A DNA stretch of 64,000 nucleotides from Camillea tinctor. Lineage: Eukaryota > Ascomycota > Sordariomycetes > Xylariales > Xylariaceae. Each line of letters starts with the position of its first letter. Within the stretch, counting starts at the first letter, position 1. Below, one piece after another: positions 24,001 through 37,500 of the stretch. The DNA lies in assembly GCA_022578605.1 (NCBI GenBank), contig MU394067.1, positions 558,001 through 622,000 of the forward strand, given 5' to 3'. A program made the position numbers and the translations under genes. Below the pieces are notes generated by a model. The model saw only the letters and a program-made list of their open reading frames with translations. It ran no database searches and was not told where the DNA came from.

Positions 24001-26802
24001 ACATCGGGGAAGCCCGGATAAGGCGGCCCGGAAAGGAGTTCTCACAACCTATACCTAGATGCTAGCTCATACGGTTCATCCCCCCTTTTTTGCCTCATTC
24101 TTTCCCTTCGCCTCTCCAATCGCCTGACTAAACATCTTCAAGGGATGAAGCAAGTGAGGCGGAAGATCGACCATAATAGAATAGCATGAACTTACCACGC
24201 AGCACCGCATGAGACACCTTATATTACGTGCCCCCCCTTGAGTTGGCATCTGCTTCCAAACCAAACCTTAGAGATAAACAGCTGGCGAGTCAGGTCACGG
24301 GAGACAGAAGACAACGTATACTCAACATCTCGACACGCTATATGGAAAGAATAGAAGTATTGTTGCGTACCTAATCTATGAGTAAGGCAGTTAAAGAAGG
24401 GAAGGGGGGGGGGGGGTGTATGTCTAAGGTACATCGTATGGTATAGCTCTCGATACGTTCACGGCCCTGCCATATGCTCCAGTTCCTCGGCAACAAGGCG
24501 AGGGTACTTGGCTATACACACCTGATACATATCTCCCTACTTCATTGCTCTCGCGCGTAAAACAACAGCCCATAATCTATCTATAACATATCGTTGCGGT
24601 CCCGCAGCCAATAAGCCAGGGGAACAACGTCTATCGTTGGGGATCTATAAGCATTATCTAAACCGTCTGTGCGTTCTACGAATTCGAATACTATTAGTAT
24701 ATGCTTTGGGTGCGTGATTGACGGGTCGGTAGCGTATATGAGACAGAGAACCGGTACTTTGACTCGTTTACTCATCTATACACATGCCATGTACCCCCTT
24801 CCCACTCAACGGACTACAGAAATTTGCAATCTCTGGATAGTCTGATCCCTCATCTTCATAGACCTATAGCTTCATTCACGACTTCGCACCAAACCTCTAA
24901 GCCTCAGCGTTTAGGAAGAGGTAGTAGTCAAGCATCAGTAATCATATAGATAAATAAAAAAAGGAGTATCATATATCTCATCTCCCCCGAATTCCCGTTA
25001 CCCTATGTATGTAGCCTAGTTATGTATCTGTATTGTGTATATGTATACCGCTCAATATCGTAAATTCCACTCCCAGTAGATGGACCCCATCCATCCATCT
25101 CTTCTCGCCCGTAGTTCCCTTGTTTCTATCCATATCCATGCTCTCATTGATTCTTTCCTGTCCTCCATTCGATCCCGATCCTATCCTGATAACCCGTCTA
25201 TCCCTCAAGTCCGCTTCCCCCATCCCCCCCCCCCCTCTCACACGAACTCTGCCATGCTTCAAGAGAAAAAAAGGGGTGTGTAGTTCTCGCATCCCATCCA
25301 AACAGAACCTCGACGATAAAACTTATCCAGAAAAAGAAAATGATAACCCACTGACAAGCCAGCAGCGACCAGAAAAAAGCTGCTAAAAAAGACCATGTGT
25401 ATTCGTATATTCCAAAAAATCGATGTTCCCTGTTCTGTAAATGTAATAACCTATTTCCTCAAATTCCCGAGTAAAAAAAAAAAAAAAAAGAAAGAAACAA
25501 GTCCGATCCGGGCCCATAGTACAAAAAGATCCCATGATATTCCTACCAATCATAACGTAGCGCGACTGATAGCGCATATTGATTTGTTGAAAAATGATGA
25601 ATGATGATGGTGATAATGAAAAAACCTCCGTCCCTGTTAAGGGAGATGTCAATGCCTCCTAGGGTCCCATTGCCCATAATGCCAATTCCAGAAAGATAAA
25701 AAAAAAAAACAAAAAAAAAACAGGAGCCAGTTTGATGATGTAAAGCCTGTTGTGGTTGCGGATGGATATAATGTAGGTAGGTAGGTAGGTAGGTAAAAAG
25801 CTTTTTGTATGTGAGGGACTTTTCTTTAGATTCAATACCTAACCTACATAAGTCTGATATGTAGCAAAGTAGGTTTCAAGTAGTAGATATAGAATCAATG
25901 GAAGAAAAAGTACCTAATAAATGACCAAAAAGGAAGATCAAAAATACCTAGCTACATAATCCCACATCCATCCAATCCTACCATATTCTCTTGGGGGGCG
26001 GCTTAAAAAAGGTTTGTTAAGTAAACAAGATTGGAGAAAACAAAAGATGAATACAAGCCCAAGAATAAAAGAGACTAAATGATAATTGGGAAACGATAAC
26101 ACAATGATTTCTTTATTTGTCTTCTGTCGTTAAAATTTCGTTAAGGAGGTTTCTGTCTTTCCACAGTGAAAGTTGAAGATAGGTCTCGTCGGTCAAGGCG
26201 AATAGAGAGGTTTAAACATGTGAGGGAGGGGTTTTATGGTAGGTGGATTGAACCAATGGCCGCAGGTCTCGTAGCTCAAAGTTGGATCCATCCATTTGTC
26301 TTTGGCTGACCCCAAGATGGGGATGATCGCCTTGGGCAAAAAGAGTCGGCCTAATTGCCTAGACAAAAATTCCCAAATTGCGAAGAAAACCCCCCTTTTC
26401 ACTCCTTTCCATCTCTTTCCTATCCCGTTTCCCACATCCTCATCCCCACTATCTCCTAAATGTCCAGTTTAAAAATAAATAAAGAAAGGAGCCATCAAAT
26501 CGTTACTGCATTTCATGAAGTTTCTGGTTGGTATCGAAACCCAAAAGAGGAAAAAAAAAAACCAAATAAAAAAGCCAAACAAAAAACACCATATTTAATC
26601 CAACACAGGACACTTCTTGTGTCTTTGAGAACGCCGGAGTACATGCGAATATGTGGTTCATGACATAGATATGATGTATCGATACCTCGTAGCGAATTTC
26701 GCATAAGCAGGCTACGCTGAGCCCAGCATGGCATATGGAAGTTCGAAAGTAAGAAAGCAACGGATGGAAAGATGCCGGCACGATGCGGTTAACCCGATTC
26801 TT
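21062..26802. other. Long gene-free region between convergent genes
   Basis: About 5.7 kb between the 3' ends of the sterol acyltransferase and the J-domain gene. It carries homopolymers (G16 at 22388-22403, poly-A near 23670 and 25480), GTAG tandem patches near 25775-25797 and an ACCTAGGT palindrome at 22675-22682. The frames are short and low-complexity. I see no gene or RNA that I can support. Confidence 0.55.
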
Positions 26803-28557
26803 TCAAGTATACAGCCCCTCTGCCCGGTATGATGAATGCGGCACGTTGGCATAGCTGATTTCGTTCTCATTGAATTGCGGTGCGTACTTCACCTTCGAGA
26901 AATATGCGCCACCGTCCTCTTCGTAAGCGTCCATAGTGGGTTGTGGGTACATTCCACGTTCTATACGTGTTCCATTGCCCTTGGACTTGTATCCCCGAGG
27001 AGTGGTCTCCTCCGGGTAAGCCGATCGAACAGGAATGCTCTTGCCCTTATCCACAGCATATCGGATAGTCGTCTGGCCTTGCATATTTACGGGGGAATGG
27101 GTTCTCCGACTGTGACGGTGGCGGTGATCCCGCTCTTCGTCCGAGTCTTCTTCCGACAACGCCATAGCCCGTTCATGCCGACCATGCCGTGAACGACTCC
27201 GCTCCCGGTTGTGGTCTGCGCCGGGATACCATGTCTGTGAACGATCCAGAGAGCCTGGAACAGGGCGAGAGTAGCCTTCGGTGTTCGCACGTGCGAGGGG
27301 AACCCTGTCGTGCATACCGTGAGGATTCGAGTGCGACTTTTTAAATTGAGGAATTGGTCGTGGGACCGACTCGGGATCTGACATGAGAGGTGCTTCCCTC
27401 GATGCACTCGACTTCTTATGTGTTTTCTCTTTTGAAAACGACATACGGTGCCCTGACCCCCTCGCCGATGGTCGTCTCGGATCTTCCTCCACGGTGATGT
27501 CCTCTTGCTTGGGGGGCGGCGGGTAAACCGCACCGGTAGCGGGGGGCGGAGTGGGGACAGCCATCATAGGCGGGTGTCTGGAGAAGCTCTCCTCTTGGAA
27601 GGTATGTGCTCGAGCCAAGGGCGGTAGGCCACCAGATCGCTGCATGTACTGTATCGCAGACGCCATGTTGGCCGAATTCTTTCGTTCGCGTTCCGACACA
27701 GGTGGGCGGCTGGTGTCTCTCTGTCTGACGGGAGGTTCTTCATGTCTGCGACTGCTCGACTTCTTCTTGTCTGATTTATAAGACGAGGAGTAGAACACTT
27801 CGTCGTCGGCTTCCGGGGATGCTTCCACGTAAGGTTGCCTATTGCGGCGTTTCTCATCCGAATCTCTCCTGCGGTCCTTCTCAGGAGATGACTTCTTCTT
27901 GTCCTTCTCCCGTCTGTCCCTTTCCTTCTCTTTCTCGCGTCTCTCCTTGTCCTCTCTAGCCTTTTCCTTCCTTTCCTTCTCTTTCATTCTGTCCTTCTCC
28001 TTCTCCTTCTCTCGTGGCCAGTCATCGTCCTTGTCCCTCCGGCGCCGTTCTTCTTCGCGTCTAGACGGCCTTTCCTTTTCGTAACTAGCGGTCTTCCGGG
28101 CTTGGTGGCGAACCTCCTCGAACGGAGTGGAGTTGTCCTCGAAGGATCGAGGGGGCGTGCGTCCATAGGGACTGGGACCGGACTTTGCAAATGTCGTGGG
28201 CCGGGGCGACGCATCCTTGACATCGTAAAAAGTAGGAGTGTCACGTTTAGGAGATCGATTGGACGTGGCTGGAGGGGTTGTGGTATTCTTGGACTTCTCA
28301 TTCTGTTGCTCTTTGAAGGCCTGGTACTCGGCCAGCTTATCATACTTTAACCTCTCATTCTCGTTGATCAGAAGTTCGTAAGCCTGCTGGACGCGTTGGA
28401 ACTCAATCTGTTTCTGCTCCTTCAGCTCTGGGTCCTGGACCTTGTCAGGATGACATTTGAGAACCAGTTTGCGATAGGCAGATTTAATCTCGGGAAGCTG
28501 GGCCTCCTTAGACACGCCGAGAGCCTTGTAAGGGTCGGGAGGAAGAGTGGCGTTCAT
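26803..28557 (-). CDS. J-domain (DnaJ-like) protein with long charged disordered tail
   Basis: A single-exon frame of 584 aa from an ATG at 28557 to a TGA at 26803-26805. Residues 8-75 are a class III J domain: DPYKALGVSKEAQLPEIKSAYRKL, the obligatory HPD at 36-38, then QAYELLINENERLKYD. J domains stimulate Hsp70 ATPase activity. The rest has no Gly/Phe or zinc-finger region. Residues about 145-230 are an extreme Lys/Glu/Arg/Asp-rich stretch, followed by Ser/Pro/Arg-rich sequence with RSRSRHGRHER-type segments reminiscent of nuclear or RNA-associated proteins. The frame stays open upstream to 28926, but that extension is low-complexity, and the ATG at 28557 sits directly before the J domain, so I start there. 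The function beyond Hsp70 co-chaperone is unknown; a nuclear role is inference from the charged tail. Confidence 0.87.
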   Translation of the reverse strand: MNATLPPDPYKALGVSKEAQLPEIKSAYRKLVLKCHPDKVQDPELKEQKQIEFQRVQQAYELLINENERLKYDKLAEYQAFKEQQNEKSKNTTTPPATSNRSPKRDTPTFYDVKDASPRPTTFAKSGPSPYGRTPPRSFEDNSTPFEEVRHQARKTASYEKERPSRREEERRRRDKDDDWPREKEKEKDRMKEKERKEKAREDKERREKEKERDRREKDKKKSSPEKDRRRDSDEKRRNRQPYVEASPEADDEVFYSSSYKSDKKKSSSRRHEEPPVRQRDTSRPPVSERERKNSANMASAIQYMQRSGGLPPLARAHTFQEESFSRHPPMMAVPTPPPATGAVYPPPPKQEDITVEEDPRRPSARGSGHRMSFSKEKTHKKSSASREAPLMSDPESVPRPIPQFKKSHSNPHGMHDRVPLARANTEGYSRPVPGSLDRSQTWYPGADHNRERSRSRHGRHERAMALSEEDSDEERDHRHRHSRRTHSPVNMQGQTTIRYAVDKGKSIPVRSAYPEETTPRGYKSKGNGTRIERGMYPQPTMDAYEEDGGAYFSKVKYAPQFNENEISYANVPHSSYRAEGLYT

Positions 28558-31500
28558 GATGGACAAGGCAGAGACGACAGGATGACGACGAATGCGACGG
28601 TTGGCGCAAAAGTGTCGGAGTGCAAGAGAATATGTACTTTGTATTATGGCAGTCGCTGGGACAACTATAAAGAGCGGTGACAACGATGTGGAGACTGTCG
28701 CATAGAGGAGGGGGTTTGATAAAGATGGCGGGCGATCAAGCGGCTGGCGTTTGAAGAACAACACGACACGACACGACACGACACAATAGAGCACAATAGA
28801 GAGGGAAGAATGGAACAATAATAATAATGAGCACCACAGGGTCCGGCGTCGGCGTCGGTGTTGGTGTCGGCGGTGTGAGCTCAAGGAAATAACAAGATAG
28901 ACTAACCCAGGATCACAGACCCTCAAATAAGAAAATAAAAAAGAGGTAAGAATGAAAGAGCAGCCAGATTCAATTAAGAACTGACGTTTTTCTTTAAATT
29001 GGAGGGGGGGAAAGAGGAGGAAAGCCGGAATCCCATAAGCTTAGTCGAGGTCTAATAGGCGCGATCGACTTTGGGTTAATGACTTTTGGACCTCAGCAGA
29101 TGAGATATGGTCGATCGGATCGAAAATAAATATGGAGGTATGGTTTAGATTGGTAGGGTAAGAGAGGGTAAAATAAAAATGAGAGAGAGATGAGGTTTAT
29201 GCTCGATGAGGTCACGAATGTTTTAGAGAAGAGGGAATAATAATAAAAAAGATCGGGCAGCAGTAGCAGTTAGCAACAGCAGCAGGATAGAGAGAGAGAG
29301 GAATAAAAAGGAGGGATAAGAGGAGGGGGGAGGAGATGAGGAGTAGTAGTAGGAAAGAAGATAGTGTTGATAGAAAAGGTAGAAGTAGTAGTAGGTATGT
29401 AAGTATTGTAGTAGTGTGGTGTAAGTGTAAGTGTGTGTAAGGTAGTGTAGTATGTAGCAGTGTGTGGTGTGTGGTATGGATAGAGAGATAAAAAAAAAAA
29501 AGTAACTAAGATCAAAATGGAATTAGAGGGAAAAGGGAGGGGAGAGAAGACATAGAGAGAGAGGGGGGGAAGAAGGGGGGGTAAAAAGAGAGGGTGTGTG
29601 TGGGTGGCTGTAGTGAGTGAGTGTACTATCTAGTCTAGGTAAATAGTAGGGAAAGTCGTATCAGTAGGTAAGTACGAATAACGAGTAGTTAGTAATAGTG
29701 TAGTACTAGGTTATGTAGTAGTGGTTTTGTTTAGCTTGAGGCTTTTTGGTTGCTGAGAACATAAAATAGAATAAAAATAATAATAAATAATAAATAATAA
29801 TAAAAAGACTAAGGAACGGGTTAGCCTTTCCTTAAAAGGACAACAACATGTACCATAGACTCCAAATACCACCACTCTCGCGCTACACTAAGTAGGTACC
29901 TCTAATTCACTAACAAGTACCTCAGCTGGGAAAAATAATGGACCTGGGGAGGCGATAACCTTGTTAAACCCACCCCCCCCTTAGCGTAGTTGTGGTGTGT
30001 GGTAAGTGGTAAGTACCTAGGAGGGGAAGGGGAGGGGAAAGGGGAATCGGGAAAAGGAAAGAGATCGTCTCCTTTCCCTTTTGACAGCGGGCGGACAGTC
30101 CCTCTTTAGCGTTGCTCGTCTCTCGTTGCTTCCAAAATGGCGATGGATTAGCCTAGAGCCTTAGTCTAAAGGCTAACAGGGATCACAAGTTATGTAACCT
30201 ACACTACTTCCTCCACCCTAATAATCTGCTGCTAAATGGAGGTACCGAGGCGGTGGGATGTTGATTACCGTACTTTTCTAGTCTTTTTTTTTCTATCCTG
30301 TTTTGGTAATCGAGGGATTGCGAAAGCAAAATCCGTTGCAACACGTAGTCTTTTGCGGCAGTGTAAGTGTAAATGTATGTGTAAGTGTAAGGGTAAGTTG
30401 TAAGAGTACTACTAATGATGCATATATATACTATGTATATAGGTGCTATTAGGTAGATATGCCGGTTGAATGTAAACGTATTTGTAGTTGCAATCGCTGT
30501 TGACTAAACTGTGTTACTCTCATGGTAGATATAATTATTGTTATGGTTGCGAGGCAAGATTTGTAAGTAGTACTACTAGCTATATATACCTAGGTAAGTA
30601 TGGAGTGTAGTTTATTAGGTTTTGTTGTCGTCCGTATGGAATCAACCTAACATTAAATTGAGACACAACACTAGGTTAAGTAGGTACTGGGCATTAGCTC
30701 AGTTACTTCGGAGAAGTCCTAAATGTTAAATGCGGTGCATGTGTAAGGTTAGGTATGTATGTAAGTTGATGTACGGTAGAAAGTCGTTCAACACAAGTCA
30801 ATGACGCAGCACGGCTTAGATAATAATGCAGTGGATTGATGTAATAGTACGGAATAAGCGGGCTGCGAGTGGAATGTGGTCATGAACATTGAACGGATTA
30901 TCCAGCTTCCGTATAAGACGAATGGATTGGAAACTCGGGGAACCTTTCAAGGCCATGGGAACACCTGCACATGCTCGGAGGTGCTTTAGCGAATGGTCTC
31001 GGCAGGTCTTCCCCTAAAAGACACCTAAAGGGAAGTACATAAAAAAAAATCCGGAGTGGCGGCTGGTCCGACAGCTGTTAAACCCAATGATTTCAATTTT
31101 AAGTTAGGCCGCCTAGAAGAAGCCCGGAATTTTAAGGGTAATGGAGCCGGTCAACTAATAAGTTGAATGCTGCATCTTTTTATTTCCTCCCTCTCTATTT
31201 CTCCCCCTTTTTTTTTTTTCTCCTTACCTTTATGTAGTTACGTTACGCTGTATGTTACTATGCGAGGTAGGCCTCCCGTGGCCCAATAGCGGCGAAAGCC
31301 ATTTTCTTCTCGGCCAGACCCTATCGGGGATTTAAACAAATAAATAAAAATAAAAAACGAATTGTTCAGACTGACTGGATGCAGCAAGTTGCCTTTCTAC
31401 TCTATTTACTAGTGGTGGCGATAAGAACAAAAAAAGTTGCTCCCAATTCAGCTAATCGAAGCTGATGATGCCTTTGGGCAGATTTATGTGGAAACTCTAG

Positions 31501-34500
31501 AGAGGAGAAGAAAAAAGAAAGCAAGAAAAAAAGATCGGATGACCCGCTGGCTTGAGTGTAATTGGTCTCTCCAACAAAACCCGTCGTGGTTCTTGTCAAA
31601 CTGGCAGGTTGGGGGAAATGCAAGAAATGAAACTTAAAAGTCGGTCGAGAATTTCCCTAGAAACCGGTAAGACGTTGTTATTGTTGTTTGACGATGTGGA
31701 CCAAAAGAATGCATACGCTACTTCACATATGAGACTTGACGAAGGCTGAGAAACTTCGATGCTTGGGGGAAAGGGAATCGGCGGTGAAAGGTGGATTGCG
31801 CATTTCCTCGTGACCCCTTTTAACAAGCCTCACGTTTAACAACTCGTCGACGCATAGCCTGAAGGCGAGACCTGACAATACTACACTCATTCTGTTTTCT
31901 CTCCCTTCATTAACACCTCACCTACATAATTCCCCAACCGCAGAGCAAGGCGGGAGTGATCATATATGTGAGGTCAGAAGAGCAAGCAATGTGATATCGA
32001 ACAGCTAGATATGATGGGTCCAACACCAACGGGACACAGGACAGTAGATGATCCTGGACGGACGCGTTAGCCGGTCGAAGATGGCCGACAGGTGCACGAG
32101 AATGTCCAGTTACCACACTCCGTAACGGCCAAAAAAAAACTAGGTAGACATAGATGTCGAATGAAGACGCAGGGTCTCCGATACGGGGATGTAGTAGATG
32201 CTGCAGTAGGTCCCAAAAGGGGGGGAAAGCAGCCAATCGTCCCTCCAACCAAGGCGAACTCGGAGAGGCTCTCGTCGATTATTTACTAGTATAAGTCAAC
32301 TAAGTGGGATGTTGTCACGACACCAGTAAGTGGATATTTCCCCCAGGCCGTGAGGAACATATCTAGGTCCACTCCCGTCCCCAAGACGGAAGTCCCAATA
32401 CTCTTGGCCTCGCTGCACGCATCATCTTGCAATGTAGAGTACTGTAGGTACCTCTCGTCTATCTATGTATACCACCTAACCCGCTGCCAGTGGCCAGCAG
32501 ACACCTCCTGCTGGTAGGCTCTTAGGAGGGAACTCTGTGACATTACTTCCGATTGGATATCTTCAGGGGGCTAGAGGACGAGAGATCACTGACGATCCAA
32601 GTCCTAGTCAGGATTTACAGCCTCGCTCGCTGAGCTGGGAATACGTATGTATACCTGGGATACCTAGGTCAAAAAACCACTCCTTGACTAGTATTGCCCT
32701 TGAGGCCACGATAGGCCCCCGGGGGACCATGAAAATACCCATATGTTCTAATGCGAACTTGTTTATCATTTCATCATTCACGGCGTCGTGGCAGTTCCAT
32801 GAACTCATAGGTGGAGGAGCGTCCAGAAGTCGGCCTTCTTAGTGCACGTACTTGGCCGTTGCTGTATGGCCTCGATGCTATTCCTCTTTCGTAACCAGCC
32901 CGCAGCAGGTGATATCCACAGCAGGTATGAGATGCGAGAAGCTATTGCATCGAAGAGGCCATGAACCGCCTCATCTATTGGCTCTGAGGGGGTCCCGAGC
33001 CTGGTCGGTGATAGGTAGGCCACTACACTACAGCTACCTAAGATACCGAAAGGGCCTTCGGCCACGCAGCTAACCAGGCCGGATCATAGGCTACGCCATT
33101 TATTCGATGCATCACAGTCCACGGGTTTTCTGCAAAGCCGGTTGTCACACCCACAGCTAGTACTTACTTATAAGGCCGTTTACGTGCTGCCCCCCTCCTC
33201 CTTTCCCACCCCTATGGCGAAACAAGGCCAGGGGAACACATTGACCTGGCATAAAAAAGCAGGTACAGCGACGCTGCAAGATTTCTCGCTCTTCCTTTTG
33301 TTTTTAGTAGGCCACAAGACGGGAAAGATGGTGTACGGCTCCGTCATCAAGCCGGCCCTAGATCATGATCTAAGCCGCTTATGTCCTCACCGTTACGCGA
33401 TGACGGCCTCCTTGTGAGCCTACATCACGTTGCACGAGGTCTCAACATCTGGCCATGGACCTTGCGGAGTGGTGTGGTGCAACGAAGGTGGTCTTGGGGG
33501 TTGTCAGACGGGACGGATTGGCTAGGAGGGGAAGGCAAGCCACAGGGATCTCTATCTCACCACCCCGTCGAGCCAATGATCTTATAGAGAAGTGGTGGGT
33601 ATAAGATCAGTCTCACAGACTAGCACTATACCGTAAGCCACCAATGCTTCGGCGTGAGCCTTGAACTGGACTGACCACTCGAACGACTGGAGAGAACTGG
33701 AATTGGCACTTTGGGGATATTTGCTATACCATTTCCAGTTATCCATGGGAAATGATGAGCAGAACTTGTGGCCTTGCGGACTTTCTTTTTCCTTTCTTTC
33801 ACTTCCCACCTTTCCTTTTTTTTTCCTGTTAATCGTATTTCTCGGACCAAGAACTCTACCCTCACCAAAAAATAAAAAATAAAAAGCACGTCGATTATGA
33901 GTGGTTGGTTTCTGGTCACTCCACTGGACCAGGTTAGCCAAAGAGCCAGTCTCGGTGGTCAACGTGTGTGGATTCCAGGGATGATCGAAGATCAACGAAC
34001 GAATCGAAGCTCTGCCGTTTGTTCCATGCTTGTAATTCCCTTGCTTGCCCAGATGTTCCTATCTTCGGATCCCCCTTCTGCATTCCTCCTGCTTCCCAAT
34101 CCCATCCCCCTCCACCCTCCAGGAGGAATTGCGCATTAGACGCGTCGACGAGCAACAAGCTCGACGAGTAAGAGGACCATGTTTGCTCCCTTCACCTACA
34201 GCTCAAGCTTCAATAGAGCTCTGGATCTTCGGGTCATTATACCTCATACCGAGATGATATGCGTTACCATCCCTGCCACATCTCCGCGGCTCCCCACGGA
34301 CAGAACGGCATATCTAGGTACCTATGATCTCTCAAGGTGGGGGGTGGGGTGGTGAAAATGTCAGGGCATGGGCATTGTGTAAGGTAGCGTAAGTTAATCA
34401 GTCATGTGAATTCATCGTGAGATCGTCAAAGCCCGCCAACGCATACAAGTTTCAGAAGGAATGGCCACGCGAGAGTCCTAATTTACGTTGGAGATAGCTA

Positions 34501-37500
34501 TTTTTCATTGAGAACATGGCAAACCCACTCTCCCTCCTCTTTTTTTTCTTTTTCCCTTTTTCTTTTGATTGAATTTGTTTATCAAACCCCGAAATGCAAG
34601 AAAGCTGTGCCGTATTTTGCTTGGAATCGCATCGCGAGTTGGTTTCAGCAACCCCGCCAGGCTCGTCATAAGTAATCAGATCAGGGTCATGACCGTCAGG
34701 GTCCATCATCATCTATACTTACTCCATACAGCATTATGAATCATCCGTGGCTTTGTTTTTTTTTCCTTAGCCGTCCCCTCCCTTACCCCCGTCTTTTTTA
34801 TTTGCCTTTCCCATACCATGATGATCCTTCAGCCCGAACGACCGGTTTTGAACCTACTAGTAAATAGTTCTGGGTGAGAATAGGTAGTTGCAGATACCAT
34901 CGTGAAGTCGTTGGTCCGATGCAATATCCACCTTTGACTCTACTCGACACTACACTAGTTACTCTTGTAAAACAAGGACCACACCTACTTGAAACTCGAG
35001 ACTGGAAGCTTTTTTGGGAGATGTGCCTGCCGATGCTCTTCTTGCTACACTAGAGCACACACAAACTGGGACAGAATGCGTGCGTAGTCGGACATGCAGG
35101 GTCATCCAACTCTCCTTCTCTCCTCCGCTCTCGAGAGCATGGCGGTGAGCGTATGTACATACAATGCACTACACTACATTTGCTCTATCAGCTCTCTCTT
35201 CCCTCCCTCTCCCCACCTACCTATCAAATTCACCCCCATGCAATGCAACGAAGGGAACTTCTTCGTGATTCTAGCTCTTCCATTTTTCCAAGTAGCCTTC
35301 TTGCGGCTAAGCAAAATAATCCCAAATGCTCTTTTCGGAGCTGACCCGATTATCCCTTACCACATTCTGTCATATCCTATCCCCCATTCGCACACTCACT
35401 CTACACTAGGTAGGTGACCAGTCAAGTCATGCCCGGCTCTACTAGAAGAAGGCGAGTGCGAGAGCCGGGGGTGTGTGTATGTGTATATATGTGTGTGTGT
35501 GTGTGTGTGTGTTATGCTCTCATACATCAAAGTCACGATGGTATCTGCAATGCTCGCTTCCACTTTACTCTACCCTCCCACTTTCTCTCCCGTAAACTAC
35601 CTACCCTCCTTTACGAAACGGGACCTTTTTTTTCAAGAGGGTGAATTCTCATTGGCTGTATATTCACGCAACGAAGCGCCGTATCCTAGTGTACCAGCCG
35701 CAAAAGGGGAGGGGGTGGCTTCCGCCCATTCCCACATACATCTAAGTGGTGGATGTGCCCGGTCAGTAGTCGGTGGTCACATAGATCGTCCCATCCAGTC
35801 CATCTCTGCCCTATAGCAGGAAGGCCTTTCTTTTTTTTTAACTAGCGGGAGTCGGGGATTTTCGCATCTGATCCCAAGCCCCCAAGCCCATCCATCACCA
35901 TCCGTTTTTTTCACTCGCTTGTTCCTTGTCGAAGACAATTCCCATCAATGAGGAATAGGATTCATTAATACCATACGTAGGACGGCTCGTGGTATAGGTT
36001 GCACAGCCTTGTCTTGTCTTTCAATCCGGTTCTCCTCACCGACATGGTGACATGCTTTTCACTTTACTAACCTATGAATACCCGGTATCTGACCTCGGGC
36101 CACGTTCTACCTTTTCTCTCATTCTCTCTCTCATTCTCTCGACATGGTACTTAGTTGGATGATCACCTCAGCCCAGCACGTACGTATGTACGCTACATAC
36201 ATCCGACGATACGTACCGGACTTGGAGGGGGAACGTTTTCCAAGCAAGCAAGTCGGTAACGGAACAAGCCAGCCATAACATACCCTTTAAAACGGGCTCG
36301 GTTATTGGTTCTTAATTCTCCCCGCCGAGCAGGCGAATCAGAAGCGCAGAGTGGCGCAATTCTTGCGCGTCGGTCTAAGCGGGTTTCGTCTTAGACATGT
36401 CACTCTAGGCGCTAGGCGCTTCTATTTCTTATTTTCCTTTTTTTTTCTTGTTGGGTTTCCCTAGTCTATCCTTTCCCTACCTTCTTATCATTGCCGTTTC
36501 TCGCTGTCTATCTCCAGATTAACGGGAGGCAAGGGCCGCAGCCGATAGGCTAACTCTGGGCTTTGTCTGGCGATCATGTTCCGTACGCTTCCCGCTCTTG
36601 GTAAAGCCGGGACACTGCCTTACGTCCATAGCCTACGCCGGAGTGTACAACACTGTCAGGTCAGCTACCTACCTACATACATACTGGGGAGGGGGCCAGC
36701 GACTGAGAGTGCACATACTACTATGCACATACGTACTACTCACATACAACTCCCCTACATTGTTGTGGGGCGGCAGCACCGGGAGAAGTAAGTATGGAGA
36801 TATACGGTCTGTTGTGGAGTTTGCCTTACAGGCTAAGACGAGTGGATGGGGGTCCCAAGAGGCTAGAAGAGGAAGTTCAGCTCTTCTAACCAATCCTTCG
36901 CCTCCCAAGCAACTAAAATCCCGCGTGCGAAATGGCGAAATATAGGGTATATATGTACGTATGTAGTTAGAGCTCAGCTGCAGATCTAAAAAGACTCGCA
37001 GGAGTCTTACGTATAAGGGCCATCTAGGCTCTATCTTTGACAGGATCTATACTCCAGTCAGGCTATACACACGCACGACTACGACTACTACTAGATCTGA
37101 GACTATAAACCCTAATCGACTTCCCTATGTTTAGTATCTCAACTAGCTAAGCCCGCCTTCTCTTGATATACACCTATTCTTTCGTCCCAGACCTTTTGCC
37201 TTCCCAACGACCCGGCAACCGTAGAAATCATGACGCCCCCCAGAAAGAAGTAAAACGAAATCCCCGAAACAGAAGAAAAAAGACAGGGGGCAAAAGTTGG
37301 TAGCGGACCGATGCCGCTCCTAACATACATGAAAAAAGCAGCAGGCATGTGTCAGAGAAGTCCACCTAAGTAACTTACATGCATAACCTCATACATAATA
37401 CATATCTATCTACATACCTACCCTGCTACCTAGTGTATGTACCTAGTGTACATAAGTCTTCTCTAGAAGTGGATAACGTCTTGTCTCCGAGGGAACCAAA

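Noticed and set aside
28558..28926. In-frame N-terminal extension of the J-domain protein
   Set aside because: The extension is low-complexity and repeat-derived (ACACG repeats), and the ATG at 28557 lies directly before the J domain.
32494..32514. Short CCAGCAG/CTGCTGG hairpin
   Set aside because: A 7-bp stem is expected by chance in a region this size and has no associated feature.
36576..36945. Frame beginning MFRTLPALGKAGTLPYVHSL that looks presequence-like
   Set aside because: It runs into ACCTAC-type repeats and no downstream exon with a recognisable domain was found.
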